A stretch of 64,000 nt of DNA, from positions 1,426,001 through 1,490,000 of the forward strand of contig NZ_JACCBF010000001.1 of the NCBI RefSeq assembly GCF_013409625.1. The letters are read 5' to 3'. Shown piece after piece: positions 48,732 through 56,906 of this stretch. The notes beneath the pieces were generated by a model, which saw only the letters and a program-made list of their open reading frames with translations, was not told the DNA's origin and searched no databases. Source of the DNA: Nocardioides kongjuensis (GTDB lineage: Bacteria > Actinomycetota > Actinomycetes > Propionibacteriales > Nocardioidaceae). The position numbers were made by a program, and so were the translations under genes. Within the stretch, counting starts at the first letter, position 1. The number at the start of each line of letters is the position of its first letter.

Positions 48732-49469
48732 GTGAGCGCTCTTCCCGTCTCGGCTCGGCTCGCGTGGTGGGGAACGGCCTGGCTGCGCGGACTGGCGGGT
48801 CCCGACGAGGTCCTCGACGCCGTTCACGGCGACGACGTGACCCATGTCGTGAGCGCCTCCGACGGGCCCTCGTCGCTGCTGCTCGAGCTGGCTGCGGCGC
48901 GCAACGCCGGTGCCGACGGGGTCGCCGCAGCGTTCCCGGCTCCCGGTGACCCGGCCGGGCTGCGCGGCCCGCGGGAGCTGACCACCGCGGCCGTCGAGGC
49001 GGGCGAGGTGGTGCTGCTCCCGGGCTCTGGCCTGGTCCCCCGCCAGGTGGGCCGCGCGGTCGAGTGGACGGTGCTGCCTGCCGAGCGCCGGCCACCACCG
49101 GACCTCGGGGACGCCGACCGGCAGCTGCGTGCGGTGCTGCTCACCGCCGCCAACCTGCTCGCCGACCTCGACGTCGCCCGCTGGCAGCCGCTGGTCGCCG
49201 ACGAGCTGCACGACCTGCGCACCGCCGTACCCCTGCTCGCCCCCGCGGGTACGCCGCCACGCTGCGTCGACCTCGCCGGACGGGCACTCCACCTGGAGGC
49301 GGTCGTCGAGCTCGCGCTGCGCGACGACGGCGGCGCGCTCTCGGCCGGCGAGGCCGGCATCCGCCGTGCCGCACTCGAGCCGCTGGAGCGGGCCGCTCGG
49401 CACGCACTGACGGCGGCCTGCTCGCCCGACGGCTGGCCACCGGCGCCGGCCGGGCCCGCGCACCGGTAG
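48732..49469 (+). CDS. Hypothetical protein upstream of serB
   Basis: A 245-residue alpha/beta-rich cytosolic protein I cannot assign. It begins MSALPVSARLAWWGTAWLRGLAGPDEVLDAVHGDDVTHVVSASDGPSSLLLELAAARNAG, then has a Gly/Pro-rich middle and a long Ala/Leu-rich helical C terminus (AVEWTVLPAERRPPPDLG, LRAVLLTAANLLADLDVARWQPLVADELHDLRTAVPLL). Homologues appear restricted to related actinobacteria and sit next to serB, but I cannot name a family. The stop is 13 bases before serB. Confidence 0.72.
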   Translation: MSALPVSARLAWWGTAWLRGLAGPDEVLDAVHGDDVTHVVSASDGPSSLLLELAAARNAGADGVAAAFPAPGDPAGLRGPRELTTAAVEAGEVVLLPGSGLVPRQVGRAVEWTVLPAERRPPPDLGDADRQLRAVLLTAANLLADLDVARWQPLVADELHDLRTAVPLLAPAGTPPRCVDLAGRALHLEAVVELALRDDGGALSAGEAGIRRAALEPLERAARHALTAACSPDGWPPAPAGPAHR

Positions 49470-49482
49470 CCTGCACCCCGCG

Positions 49483-50703
49483 ATGAGCCCTCACGATGCA
49501 GCGGACGACACCCTCCTGATCACCGTCACCGGCGCCGACCGGCCCGGCGTCACCTCCACGGTCCTGGAGAGCCTCGCCGGGTCCGGCGTGAGCGTCGTCG
49601 ACCTCGAGCAGATCCTGATGCGCGGCCGGCTGGTCCTCGGTGTCCTGGTCACCGCGCCGCGCGACCGCAAGAAGCTGCGCAGCCAGCTCGAGGCGACGGT
49701 CGAGGCGCTCGGCATGACCGTCGAGATCGAGAAGGGCTCGGGCGACAACCGCTCGCGCCACCAGGACCGCGCCCACGTCACCGTCATCGGTGCCCCGCTC
49801 AAGGCCTCGGCGATGGCCGCCATCGCCGGTCGGATCGCGGACTGCGGCGGCAACATCGACCGGATCGAGCGGATGGCCCGCTACCCCGTCACCGCGCTCG
49901 AGCTCGACGTCTCGGGCGCGCGGCCCGACCGGCTGCGCGAGCTGCTCGCCGTCGACGCCGCGGCCCACGGCATCGACGTCGCCGTCCAGCCCGCCAACCT
50001 GCTGCGCCACGGCGTGCGCCTGATCGTGATGGACGTCGACTCGACCCTGATCCAGGGCGAGGTGATCGAGATGCTCGCCGAGCACGCCGGCTTCGGCGCC
50101 GAGGTCGCCGACGTCACCGAGCGCGCGATGCGCGGCGAGCTGGACTTCGAGCAGTCCCTGCGGGCCCGGGTCAAGCTGCTCGCCGGCCTCGACGAGTCCG
50201 TGCTCGACGAGGTGTACGACGCCATCGTCGTCAACCCCGGAGCGCGCACGATGGTCCGCACCCTGCGCCGCCTCGGCTACCGGTTCGCCATCGTCTCGGG
50301 CGGCTTCAGCCAGATCACCGACCGCCTCGCCGAGGACCTCGGCATCCACCGCGCCCGCGCCAACACCCTCGAGATCGTCGACGGCAAGCTCACCGGCGAG
50401 GTCGTCGGTGCCGTCGTCGACCGGGCGGGCAAGGCCCAGGCGCTGCGGGAGTTCGCCGCCGACCTCGGCGTGCCCGAGGACGCGACGATCGCCATCGGCG
50501 ACGGGGCCAACGACCTCGACATGCTCGCCGCCGCCGGTCTCGGGATCGCCTACAACGCCCGGCCGGTCGTCCGGGAGGCCGCGGACACCGCGCTGAACGT
50601 GCCGTACCTCGACGCGATCATGTACCTGCTCGGCATCACACGTGAGGAGATCGAGGCGGCCGACGCTGCCGTCGGCATCGTCACGCCCGCTCCGCCGGTG
50701 TGA
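49483..50703 (+). CDS. serB: Phosphoserine phosphatase with ACT domain
   Basis: A 406-residue SerB that dephosphorylates phosphoserine in the last step of serine synthesis. Residues 10-165 form an ACT-type regulatory region (TLLITVTGADRPGVTSTVLESLAGSGVSVVDLEQILM plus AHVTVIGAPLKASAMAAIAGRIADCGGNIDRIERM), probably binding serine. The HAD domain has DVDSTL at 184-189, VSGGFSQIT, and GDGANDLDML. The last 16 coding bases belong to a 172-bp unit duplicated downstream. Confidence 0.95.
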   Translation: MSPHDAADDTLLITVTGADRPGVTSTVLESLAGSGVSVVDLEQILMRGRLVLGVLVTAPRDRKKLRSQLEATVEALGMTVEIEKGSGDNRSRHQDRAHVTVIGAPLKASAMAAIAGRIADCGGNIDRIERMARYPVTALELDVSGARPDRLRELLAVDAAAHGIDVAVQPANLLRHGVRLIVMDVDSTLIQGEVIEMLAEHAGFGAEVADVTERAMRGELDFEQSLRARVKLLAGLDESVLDEVYDAIVVNPGARTMVRTLRRLGYRFAIVSGGFSQITDRLAEDLGIHRARANTLEIVDGKLTGEVVGAVVDRAGKAQALREFAADLGVPEDATIAIGDGANDLDMLAAAGLGIAYNARPVVREAADTALNVPYLDAIMYLLGITREEIEAADAAVGIVTPAPPV

Positions 50704-51030
50704 TTGTGGCCGTCGCTGCGTGATTTGGCTCGCTCCGCTCGCATGTCGCGCCGCCTTGTGACGCCGCTTCTTCCTCCCCCGCTCGCTCGTTCCTCGCTCG
50801 CTCCTCCGTCCAGAAGCGGCGGGCGGCGCGACAAGACTCAGCCGAATGCCCAGCGCGCCCGCTCCGCCGGTGTGATTGTGGCCGTCGCTGCGTGATTTGG
50901 CTCGCTCCGCTCGCATGTCGCGCCGCCTTGTGACGCCGCTTCTTCCTCCCCCCGCTCGCTCGTTCCTCGCTCGCTCCTCCGTCCAGAAACGGCGGGCGGC
51001 GCGACAAGACTCAGCCGAGTGCCCAGCGCG
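50685..51030. repeat. Tandem duplication of about 172 bp spanning the serB 3' end
   Basis: Unit 1 is 50685-50856 and unit 2 is 50857-51029; they differ by one inserted C and three substitutions. Each unit starts with GCCCGCTCCGCCGGTGTGA, the last serB codons and stop. Within each unit, TGTCGCGCCGCC (50744-50755) pairs with GGCGGCGCGACA (50822-50833), and GCCGCTTCT with AGAAGCGGC, making a long hairpin around CGCTCGCTCGTTCC-type sequence. A third hairpin follows at 51060. The gap 50704-51230 holds no gene I can support. Confidence 0.85.
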
Positions 51031-51059
51031 CACGCACGACATTCGACTGAGTGCTTTCC

Positions 51060-51145
51060 GTCGGGCGCGCCGCGTTGCCTGGACGGAGCGGAGCGAGCGC
51101 CAGCGAGCGCAGCGGAGGAAGGCAACGCGCAAAAGCGCGCCCGAC
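51060..51145. repeat. Long inverted repeat in the serB-sixA gap
   Basis: Arm 1 (GTCGGGCGCGCCGCGTTGCCT, split as 51060-51070 and 51071-51080) pairs with AGGCAACGCG at 51120-51129 and GCGCGCCCGAC at 51135-51145. The pairing covers 21 bp with a 5-base CAAAA bulge. The loop contains the alternating GAGCGGAGCGAGC/CAGCGAGCGCAGC pattern. It lies between the convergent serB and sixA. Confidence 0.75.
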
Positions 51146-51230
51146 ATGCGCGAGCGGAGCGAGCGCCGAACCAACACCGTGAGTCCCTTTCGCAGCGCAC
51201 CGCGCCGCAGCTTGGAACCGGGCTCTGAGC

Positions 51231-51740
51231 TCAGCCCCGCCCCACGTGGAACGCCACCAGCCGGCACCCGACCGGGACGACGTCGTCCCACGTCCCGTCC
51301 ACGGTGAAGACCGCGGCGGCGCTGGTCGGGAAGCTCCCGAGCTCGATCTCTCCTGACGCCTGGCCCTCGCCGTCGTCCAGGAGCTGGACGAGCATCGCCA
51401 TGGTCGGGTTGTGGCCGACCACGACGACGGTCGACGCGTCGTCGGGGGTGCTGTGCACCAGCTCGAGGACGCCCGTCTCGTCGGTGCCGTAGAGGTTCCC
51501 GTCGATCTGCGGGGCGAGGCCCCAGCCGGCGCCGTCGGCGACGACGTCCCAGGTCTCGCGGGTGCGGGCGGCGTAGGAGACGTAGGCGACGTCAGGGGTG
51601 ATCCCCTGCGCCGCGAACCACTCGCCGAGGGCACGGCCGTCCTCCCGGCCCCGGTCGCTCAGCACGCGTTCCACGTCGGAGGCGGCGAACTGCTCGGCCT
51701 TGGCGTGTCGGACGACGACGAGCAGCCGTTGCTTCTCCAC
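51231..51740 (-). CDS. SixA-like histidine phosphatase
   Basis: A 169-residue short histidine phosphatase of the SixA type (phosphohistidine phosphatase). The active site RHA (variant of RHG) is in LLVVVRHAKAEQFAASDVERVLSDRGREDGRALGEWFAAQGI, the second His in VVVVGHNPTMAMLVQLLDD. The N-terminal MEKQRLL is typical. It is convergent with serB across the repeat-rich gap and divergent from the membrane protein at 51759 (18 bases between starts). Substrate is not known. Confidence 0.9.
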   Translation of the reverse strand: MEKQRLLVVVRHAKAEQFAASDVERVLSDRGREDGRALGEWFAAQGITPDVAYVSYAARTRETWDVVADGAGWGLAPQIDGNLYGTDETGVLELVHSTPDDASTVVVVGHNPTMAMLVQLLDDGEGQASGEIELGSFPTSAAAVFTVDGTWDDVVPVGCRLVAFHVGRG

Positions 51741-51758
51741 CGGGGCATCGTATTACGC

Positions 51759-52442
51759 ATGACGCAGTACGGAGCCACCCATCTGCTGCCGCTGGCGGTG
51801 TTCGCCGTGGGGCTGGTGGTGGCCGTGCTGCTGGGACGCCGGGACGCGGCCCACGACGGCCCGACCCGGTTGAGCCGGACCTGGGCGGTGCTCGTCCCGG
51901 TCGCGACGGTGCCGCTCCAGGTGGTCGACCTGCTGGTGAACTTCGACCTCGGCGTGACGCTGCCGCTGCACCTGTGCGACCTGGCGTGGATCGCGGCGAC
52001 CTGGGCGCTGTGGACGCACCGGCCGCTGCCGGTGACGCTGACCTACTTCTGGGGGCTCACGCTGACGATCCAGGGCGTCGTCACGCCCTCGCTCAACGAG
52101 GACCTCCCGCACCCGCGGTACTTCGCGTTCTGGGCGCTGCACCTGCTGATCGTGTGGTCGGCTGTCTACCTGGTGGTCGGGCTGCGCGAGGCACCCCGGT
52201 GGCGCGACTACCGGGCCGCCGTGGCGGTGACGCTGGGGTGGGCCGTGGTGACGTACGGGTTCAACCTCGTCGCCGGCACCAACTACGGCTACCTGATGAG
52301 GAAGCCGGGCACGTCGATCCTCGACCTCCTCGGCCCGTGGCCGTGGTACGTGCTCGAGGAGGTCGGGATCGTCGTCGTGGTGTGGGCCCTGCTCACGCTC
52401 GCGGCGCAGTGGTGGGCCCGTCGTACGGGAGGAGCGAGGTGA
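51759..52442 (+). CDS. TIGR02206 family (YwaF-like) membrane protein
   Basis: A 227-residue integral membrane protein with six or seven helices. Recognisable features are LLPLAVFAVGLVVAVLLGRRDA, LPLHLCDLAWIAATWALWTHRPLPVTLTYFWGLTLTIQGVVTPSLNEDLPHPRYFAFWALHLLIVWSAVYLVV and the NYGYLMRKPGTSILDLLGPWPWYVLEEVG loop. This is the YwaF family, of unknown function. It ends one base before the fabI stop on the other strand (convergent). Confidence 0.9.
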   Translation: MTQYGATHLLPLAVFAVGLVVAVLLGRRDAAHDGPTRLSRTWAVLVPVATVPLQVVDLLVNFDLGVTLPLHLCDLAWIAATWALWTHRPLPVTLTYFWGLTLTIQGVVTPSLNEDLPHPRYFAFWALHLLIVWSAVYLVVGLREAPRWRDYRAAVAVTLGWAVVTYGFNLVAGTNYGYLMRKPGTSILDLLGPWPWYVLEEVGIVVVVWALLTLAAQWWARRTGGAR

Positions 52443-52443
52443 C

Positions 52444-53226
52444 TCAGGCGCCCATCGCGTGGAAGCCGCCGTCGACGTGGACGATCTCGCCGGTGGTCGC
52501 CGGGAAGAGGTCCGAGAGCAGGGCGCAGACCGCCTTGGCGGTCGGCTCCTGGTCGGTGTTGTCCCAGCCGAGCGGCGACTTGGTCGACCACATCGACTCG
52601 AGGTCCTCGAAGCCCGGGATGGCCTTGGCCGCGAGGGTGCGCAGCGGGCCGGCGGAGACCAGGTTGACCCGGATGCCGTCGCCGCCGAGGTCGCGGGCGA
52701 GGTAGCGGGCGCACGACTCGAGGCCCGCCTTGGCGACGCCCATCCAGTCGTAGACCGGCCACGCGACGCTGGCGTCGAAGGTCAGGCCCACGACGGAGCC
52801 ACCCTCGGTCATCAGCGGGCGGCAGGCGACGGCGAGCGACTTGAGCGAGTACGCCGAGACCTGGACGGCCTGTGCGACGTCCTCCCACGGGCCGTCGAGG
52901 AACTTGCCGCCGAGCAGGGTCTCGGGGTTGCCGTAGGCGATCGAGTGCACGACACCGTCGAGCTTCGCGTCCGGGCCGAGGGCCTCGCGCACGGCGTCCG
53001 GGAGGGCGGCCAGGTGCTCGGCGTCGGTGACGTCGAGCTCGATGACGGCCGGCAGCTCGGGGAGCCGCTTGACGATGCGGCGGGTGATCCGCAGCGCCTG
53101 GCCGAAGTTGGAGACCAGGACGTTGGCGCCCTGCTCCTGCGCGAACTTCGCGACCGCGAAGCCGATCGAGGTGTCGAGGGTGACACCCGCGACGAGGATG
53201 TTCTTGCCTGCGAGGATTCCGGTCAT
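52444..53226 (-). CDS. fabI: Enoyl-ACP reductase (InhA-type FabI)
   Basis: A 260-residue NADH-dependent enoyl-acyl carrier protein reductase, the last step of each elongation cycle in fatty acid synthesis. The SDR-like pattern is present: nucleotide loop ILVAGVTLDTSIGFAVAKFA, HSIAYGNPETLLGGKFLDG, active site YDWMGVAKAGLESCARYLARDLG (Tyr-x6-Lys). The GVTLDTSI variant resembles mycobacterial InhA. It starts one base after the fabG stop, forming a fabG-fabI operon. Confidence 0.95.
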   Translation of the reverse strand: MTGILAGKNILVAGVTLDTSIGFAVAKFAQEQGANVLVSNFGQALRITRRIVKRLPELPAVIELDVTDAEHLAALPDAVREALGPDAKLDGVVHSIAYGNPETLLGGKFLDGPWEDVAQAVQVSAYSLKSLAVACRPLMTEGGSVVGLTFDASVAWPVYDWMGVAKAGLESCARYLARDLGGDGIRVNLVSAGPLRTLAAKAIPGFEDLESMWSTKSPLGWDNTDQEPTAKAVCALLSDLFPATTGEIVHVDGGFHAMGA

Positions 53227-53227
53227 C

Positions 53228-53938
53228 TCAGTGCCCCATTCCCAGTCCGCCGTCCACGGGGATCACCGCGCCGGTCACGTACGCCGCCTCGGGGCTGGCG
53301 AGCCACAGCACCGCCCCGGCGATCTCGGTCGGGTCGGCGTACCGGCCCAGCGGGACCTGGCTGCGGATCCCTTCCTTCTGCTCGTCGGTCAGCACCGCGG
53401 TCATGTCGGTGTCGACGTACCCGGGCGCCACGACGTTCGCCGTGATCGAGCGCGGCCCGAGCTCGCGCGCCAGCGACCGTGCCATGCCGACCAGGCCGGC
53501 CTTGGACGCGGCGTAGTTGACCTGGCCGGGCGAGCCGAGCAGGCCCACCACGCTGGAGATGAAGATGATGCGGCCCTTCTTCTGGCGCAGCATGCCCTTG
53601 GCGGCGCGCTTGGCCAGGCGGAAGGAGGCCGTGAGGTTGGTGTCGATGACCGAGGTCCAGTCGTCCTCGGACATGCGCAGCAGGAGCGTGTCCTTGGTGA
53701 TGCCGGCGTTGGCGACGAGCACCTCGATCGGGCCGTGCGCCTCCTCGGCGGCCGCGAAAGCGGCCTCGACCGCAGCGGGGTCGGTGATGTCGGCCTTGAG
53801 CTCGAGCGCGCCCTCCGGGGCGCCTCCGCTCCGGGTGGTGACGGCGACCTTGTCGCCAGCGGCGATGAAGGCCTCGGCGATCGCGCGGCCGATGCCGCGG
53901 TTGCCTCCGGTGACGAGGACGGAACGTGGTTGGCTCAC
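53228..53938 (-). CDS. fabG: Beta-ketoacyl-ACP reductase
   Basis: A 236-residue NADPH-dependent 3-oxoacyl-ACP reductase. Motifs are VTGGNRGIGRAIAEAF (Rossmann), NAGIT, SSVVGLLGSPGQVNYAASKAGLVG (Ser-Tyr-x3-Lys) and PGYVDTDMTAVL. GTG at 53938 starts at the family position; upstream sequence is not coding-like. It is the mabA-like partner of fabI. The 241 bases upstream of it hold two inverted-repeat elements and no gene. Confidence 0.93.
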   Translation of the reverse strand: MSQPRSVLVTGGNRGIGRAIAEAFIAAGDKVAVTTRSGGAPEGALELKADITDPAAVEAAFAAAEEAHGPIEVLVANAGITKDTLLLRMSEDDWTSVIDTNLTASFRLAKRAAKGMLRQKKGRIIFISSVVGLLGSPGQVNYAASKAGLVGMARSLARELGPRSITANVVAPGYVDTDMTAVLTDEQKEGIRSQVPLGRYADPTEIAGAVLWLASPEAAYVTGAVIPVDGGLGMGH

Positions 53939-54046
53939 GCTCTGTGACGCTAGTGCCGCAGGCGGTCCGACCTCGCCGGCGGCGGGCACCAAGATCGCGG
54001 CTGTGCGTTGTAGGACCCCGACAAACCGGCCCGGATCAGGCGGCTA

Positions 54047-54118
54047 CGAATTGTTGCGGTTTGGTCCCAAACCGCAACAATTCGAGGTCCGGAGCTGCGG
54101 TTTGGGACCAAACCGCAG
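54047..54118. repeat. Interspersed inverted-repeat element, copies 5 and 6 (inverted pair)
   Basis: Copy 5 (54047-54084) has the longest arms, 18 bp, flanking TC. Copy 6 (54095-54118) has the same 11-bp core in the opposite orientation with GA at the centre. Ten bases separate them. The downstream block seen at the other loci is replaced here by the opposing copy. It sits upstream of fabG and downstream of dodecin, both on the minus strand. Confidence 0.85.
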
Positions 54119-54179
54119 GCTTGCCGGCCCACCTCTGAGGAGAGACCGGCCAAACGAGCGGCCGACGGACGAGCTCGAC

Positions 54180-54395
54180 CTACTCGTCGTCCTCGAGCCG
54201 GAACCCGATCTTCATGGTGACCTGGAAGTGCTCGACGGCACCGTCCTTGATCTGGCCGCGGACCTGGGTCACCTCGAACCAGTCGAGGTGGCGCAGGGTC
54301 TGGCTGGCGCGCTCGACGCCGTTGCGGACTGCCTGGTCGATCCCGTCGGGCGACGTGCCGACGATCTCGCTGACGCGGTAGGTGCGGTTCGACAT
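54180..54395 (-). CDS. Dodecin (flavin-binding)
   Basis: A 71-residue dodecin, a small protein that assembles into dodecamers storing FMN, FAD or CoA-like ligands. The family pattern YRVSEIVGTSPDGIDQAVRNGVERASQTLRHLDWFEVTQVRGQIKDGAVEHFQVTMKIGFRLED is complete, including the flavin-stacking Trp38 (LDWFEV) and Gln/Glu contacts. Start ATG 54395. It is divergent from DUF3099 (42 bases). Confidence 0.94.
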   Translation of the reverse strand: MSNRTYRVSEIVGTSPDGIDQAVRNGVERASQTLRHLDWFEVTQVRGQIKDGAVEHFQVTMKIGFRLEDDE

Positions 54396-54437
54396 GCCAG
54401 CAGCGTACTCACGCGGGCACCGGCGTAGGCTGGGGCC

Positions 54438-54731
54438 ATGGACGCCATCCGCATCACCACGGCCGGCTCCAGCCCGCAGGAAGACCTGGCCCGGCGGCAG
54501 AAGAAGTACGTGATCGCGATGACGATCCGCACGCTGTGCTTCATCGGCGCGGCGATCAGCGGCGCGGCCGGCATCCACTGGCTGTGGCCGATCCTGATCG
54601 CGGGCGCGATCGTGCTGCCGTACGTCGCCGTGGTGATGGCCAACGCCGAGGACAGCCGCAGCAGCGCGCTGCCCCTCACCGGCGGTGGCGACCCCCAGCG
54701 CCAGCTCGAGCAGGGTGGACATGGAGCCTGA
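54438..54731 (+). CDS. DUF3099 family membrane protein
   Basis: A 97-residue actinobacterial DUF3099 protein with two helices (IAMTIRTLCFIGAAISGAAGIHWLWPILIAGAIVLPYVAVVMANA) and a disordered tail SSALPLTGGGDPQRQLEQG. The N terminus, IRITTAGSSPQEDLARRQKKYV, is a family feature. The function is unknown. The last 11 bases overlap the start of the next gene. Confidence 0.9.
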   Translation: MDAIRITTAGSSPQEDLARRQKKYVIAMTIRTLCFIGAAISGAAGIHWLWPILIAGAIVLPYVAVVMANAEDSRSSALPLTGGGDPQRQLEQGGHGA

Positions 54732-54915
54732 CGTCTGCTCGGCCAAGGGCTGTCGTGAGCCGGCCGTGTGGCAGCTGCTGTGGAACAACCCGAAGCTGCA
54801 CACACCCGACCGTCGCAAGACCTGGCTCGCCTGCACCGACCACCGCGAGTCGCTCGAGGCGTTCCTCGGAGCACGGGGCTTCCTGAAGGAGACCGTCCCC
54901 CACGAGCAGGTCTGA
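54721..54915 (+). CDS. Small zinc-finger-like protein of 64 residues
   Basis: A 64-residue protein with CSAKGCREPAVWQLLWNNPKLHTPDRRKTWLACTDHRESLEAFL: a Cys-x4-Cys pair near the start and Cys-x2-His later, likely a mononuclear zinc site. Actinobacterial homologues are often mis-annotated as acetone carboxylase subunits. ATG at 54721 overlaps the DUF3099 stop. Its stop codon abuts the convergent moaA stop (TGATCA). Confidence 0.8.
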   Translation: MEPDVCSAKGCREPAVWQLLWNNPKLHTPDRRKTWLACTDHRESLEAFLGARGFLKETVPHEQV

Positions 54916-55908
54916 TCAGCCGCCGATGGCCGACATCGGTCGGTCCGGCTGCAGGAAGGTCGGGTCGTCGATGCCGTGGCCGGGGAGCTTGCCCCACATG
55001 GCGGCGCGCCAGCGCTCTGCCAGCTCGTCGTCGGTGGCACCCGCGCGCATGGCCAGGCGCAGGTCGGACTCGGAGCGGGCGAACAGGCAGTTGCGGACCT
55101 GGCCGTCGGCGGTGAGCCGGACCCGGTCGCAGTCGCCGCAGAAGGGACGGGTGACCGAGGCGATGACACCGACGGTGGCGGGGCCGTCGTCGACCTGGAA
55201 GAGCTCGGCGGGCGCACTCCCCCGCGGCTCGGAGGCCGGCGAGAGCCGGAACACCGAGGACAACGATGCCAGGATCTCGTCGGCGGTCACCATCGAGGCG
55301 CGGTCCCAGCCGTGCTGGGCGTCGAGGGGCATCTGCTCGATGAAACGCAGCTGGTAGCCACGCTCGAGGCACCAGGCGAGCAGCTCGGGCGCCTCGTCGT
55401 CGTTGACGCCGCGCAGCAGCACCGCGTTGACCTTCACCGGGCCCAGGCCCGCGGCCTCAGCAGCGGCGAGGCCCTCGACGACGTCGGTGAACCGGTCGCG
55501 GCGGGTGATCTGGTGGAAGATCTCGCTGCGGACCGTGTCGAGGCTGACGTTGGCCCGGTTCAGCCCGGCATCGGCCAGGGCCTGGGCGGTCTTCGCCAGA
55601 CCGAGGGCATTGGTCGTGATCGACATCTCGACGTCGGCGTCGAGCGCTCGGACCTGGCGCACGATGTCGACCAGGCCGCGACGCACCAGCGGCTCACCGC
55701 CGGTGAAGCGCACCTCCTCGACGCCGAGCTCCTTCACGGCGATGCCGATCAGCCGGACGACCTCGTCGTCGGTGAGCTGCTCGTCGGTGGGCATCCAGTC
55801 GAGGCCCTCGGGCGGCATGCAGTAGGTGCAGCGCAGGTTGCACCGGTCGGTGAGCGAGACCCGCAGGTCCGTCGCGATCCGTCCGTGCTGGTCGATGAGA
55901 GGCTGCAC
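54916..55908 (-). CDS. moaA: GTP 3',8-cyclase MoaA
   Basis: A 330-residue radical SAM enzyme that starts molybdenum cofactor synthesis by cyclising GTP. The N-terminal cluster is SLTDRCNLRCTYCMPPEGLDW (Cys-x3-Cys-x2-Cys), the C-terminal cluster is FCGDCDRVRLTADGQVRNCLF, and the chain ends in the conserved Gly-Gly that binds GTP or the substrate (MSAIGG). The partner MoaC is not in the window. It is divergent from the SURF1 gene. Confidence 0.96.
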   Translation of the reverse strand: MQPLIDQHGRIATDLRVSLTDRCNLRCTYCMPPEGLDWMPTDEQLTDDEVVRLIGIAVKELGVEEVRFTGGEPLVRRGLVDIVRQVRALDADVEMSITTNALGLAKTAQALADAGLNRANVSLDTVRSEIFHQITRRDRFTDVVEGLAAAEAAGLGPVKVNAVLLRGVNDDEAPELLAWCLERGYQLRFIEQMPLDAQHGWDRASMVTADEILASLSSVFRLSPASEPRGSAPAELFQVDDGPATVGVIASVTRPFCGDCDRVRLTADGQVRNCLFARSESDLRLAMRAGATDDELAERWRAAMWGKLPGHGIDDPTFLQPDRPMSAIGG

Positions 55909-55985
55909 ACACCCAGTCTAGGTGGCGGGGTGGTTGGCTCCCGGCTGGTGCCCGGTCCCGAACGGACCGTGGCTACCGTTGTCCC

Positions 55986-56906
55986 GTGTTCTCCTGGCTG
56001 TCCTCGTGGCGATTCCTGATCAGTCGCCGCTGGGTGCTGTTCTTCCTCGCGATCATCCTGGTCGGGTGGGCCACCTGGTGGCTCGGCGAGTGGCAGTTCG
56101 GCCGCCTCGACGACCGCAAGCACGAGAACGCGATCATCCGCGCCAACGAGGTGCGGGACCCGGTCGACGTCAGCGAGGTCCTCGCGCCCGGTCGCAAGGT
56201 CGCCGAGGACGACGAATGGCGCCTGGTCAGCGCGACCGGGGAGTACGTCCGCGACGACACCGTCGTGGTCCGCTACCGCACCCGCAACGGCTATCCGGGA
56301 GTCGAGGTCGTCGTCCCCCTCGTCACGGCCGACGGCACGACGCTCCTGGTCGACCGCGGCTGGTTCGGCACGGACGACCCCGTGATCAAGGGCGCCGAGC
56401 TGCCCGCACCCCCGGCCGGCGAGGTGACCGTGACCGGCTGGGTCCGCGCCGACGGCACCGGCGGCAGCACGGAGGTCGACGACCACTCGACCCGCGCCAT
56501 CGCCAGCGGACCGATCGGCAGGGCCATCGACCGCACGGTCTACACCGGGTTCGTCGCGCTCAAGTCCGAGGACCCCAAGCCCGCCAAGGAGCTCGCCGCC
56601 GTCGAGCTGCCGGACCTCGGCGAGGGTCCGCACTTCTTCTACGGCCTGCAGTGGTGGTTCTTCGGCGTGCTCGCCGTCGGCGGCTTCGGCTACCTCGCCT
56701 GGGACGAGCGCAAGCTCGGGCCCCGCGGCGAGCGGATCGGCTCGAAGCGCCGCTCCGGCGGCCCCTTCTCACGCAAGCCGCGGCCGCGTCCTCACAGCGA
56801 GCGGAGCATCCCGCCGTCGACCGGCAGCATCACCCCGGACAGGTACGACGCCCCCGGCGACAGCACGAACGCCGCCACCCGCCCGAACTCCTCCGGCCGG
56901 CCGTAG
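55986..56906 (+). CDS. SURF1 family cytochrome oxidase assembly protein
   Basis: A 306-residue SURF1-like protein. Two membrane helices (RRWVLFFLAIILVGWATWWLGEWQFGRL and GLQWWFFGVLAVGGFGYLAWDE) flank a periplasmic beta domain with YRTRNGYPGVEVVVPLVTADGTTLLVDRGWFG. It assists haem a insertion into cytochrome c oxidase. GTG at 55986. The C terminus is unusually long, Arg/Pro/Ser-rich after residue 250, and the final 115 bases overlap the 3' end of the convergent SDR gene. The end of the true protein may be less conserved. Confidence 0.92.
   Translation: MFSWLSSWRFLISRRWVLFFLAIILVGWATWWLGEWQFGRLDDRKHENAIIRANEVRDPVDVSEVLAPGRKVAEDDEWRLVSATGEYVRDDTVVVRYRTRNGYPGVEVVVPLVTADGTTLLVDRGWFGTDDPVIKGAELPAPPAGEVTVTGWVRADGTGGSTEVDDHSTRAIASGPIGRAIDRTVYTGFVALKSEDPKPAKELAAVELPDLGEGPHFFYGLQWWFFGVLAVGGFGYLAWDERKLGPRGERIGSKRRSGGPFSRKPRPRPHSERSIPPSTGSITPDRYDAPGDSTNAATRPNSSGRP

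Noticed and set aside
50704..51230. A gene in the serB-sixA gap (open frames on both strands)
   Set aside because: The frames come from duplicated GC-rich repeats (Arg/Ser/Ala-rich products), lack a credible start with binding site, and differ between copies only by chance.
1080..54118. The GCGGTTTGG repeat as ordinary intrinsic terminators
   Set aside because: Copies 4, 5 and 6 are in upstream regions of minus-strand genes, no T-runs follow, and the core sequence is conserved in primary sequence, not only in pairing.
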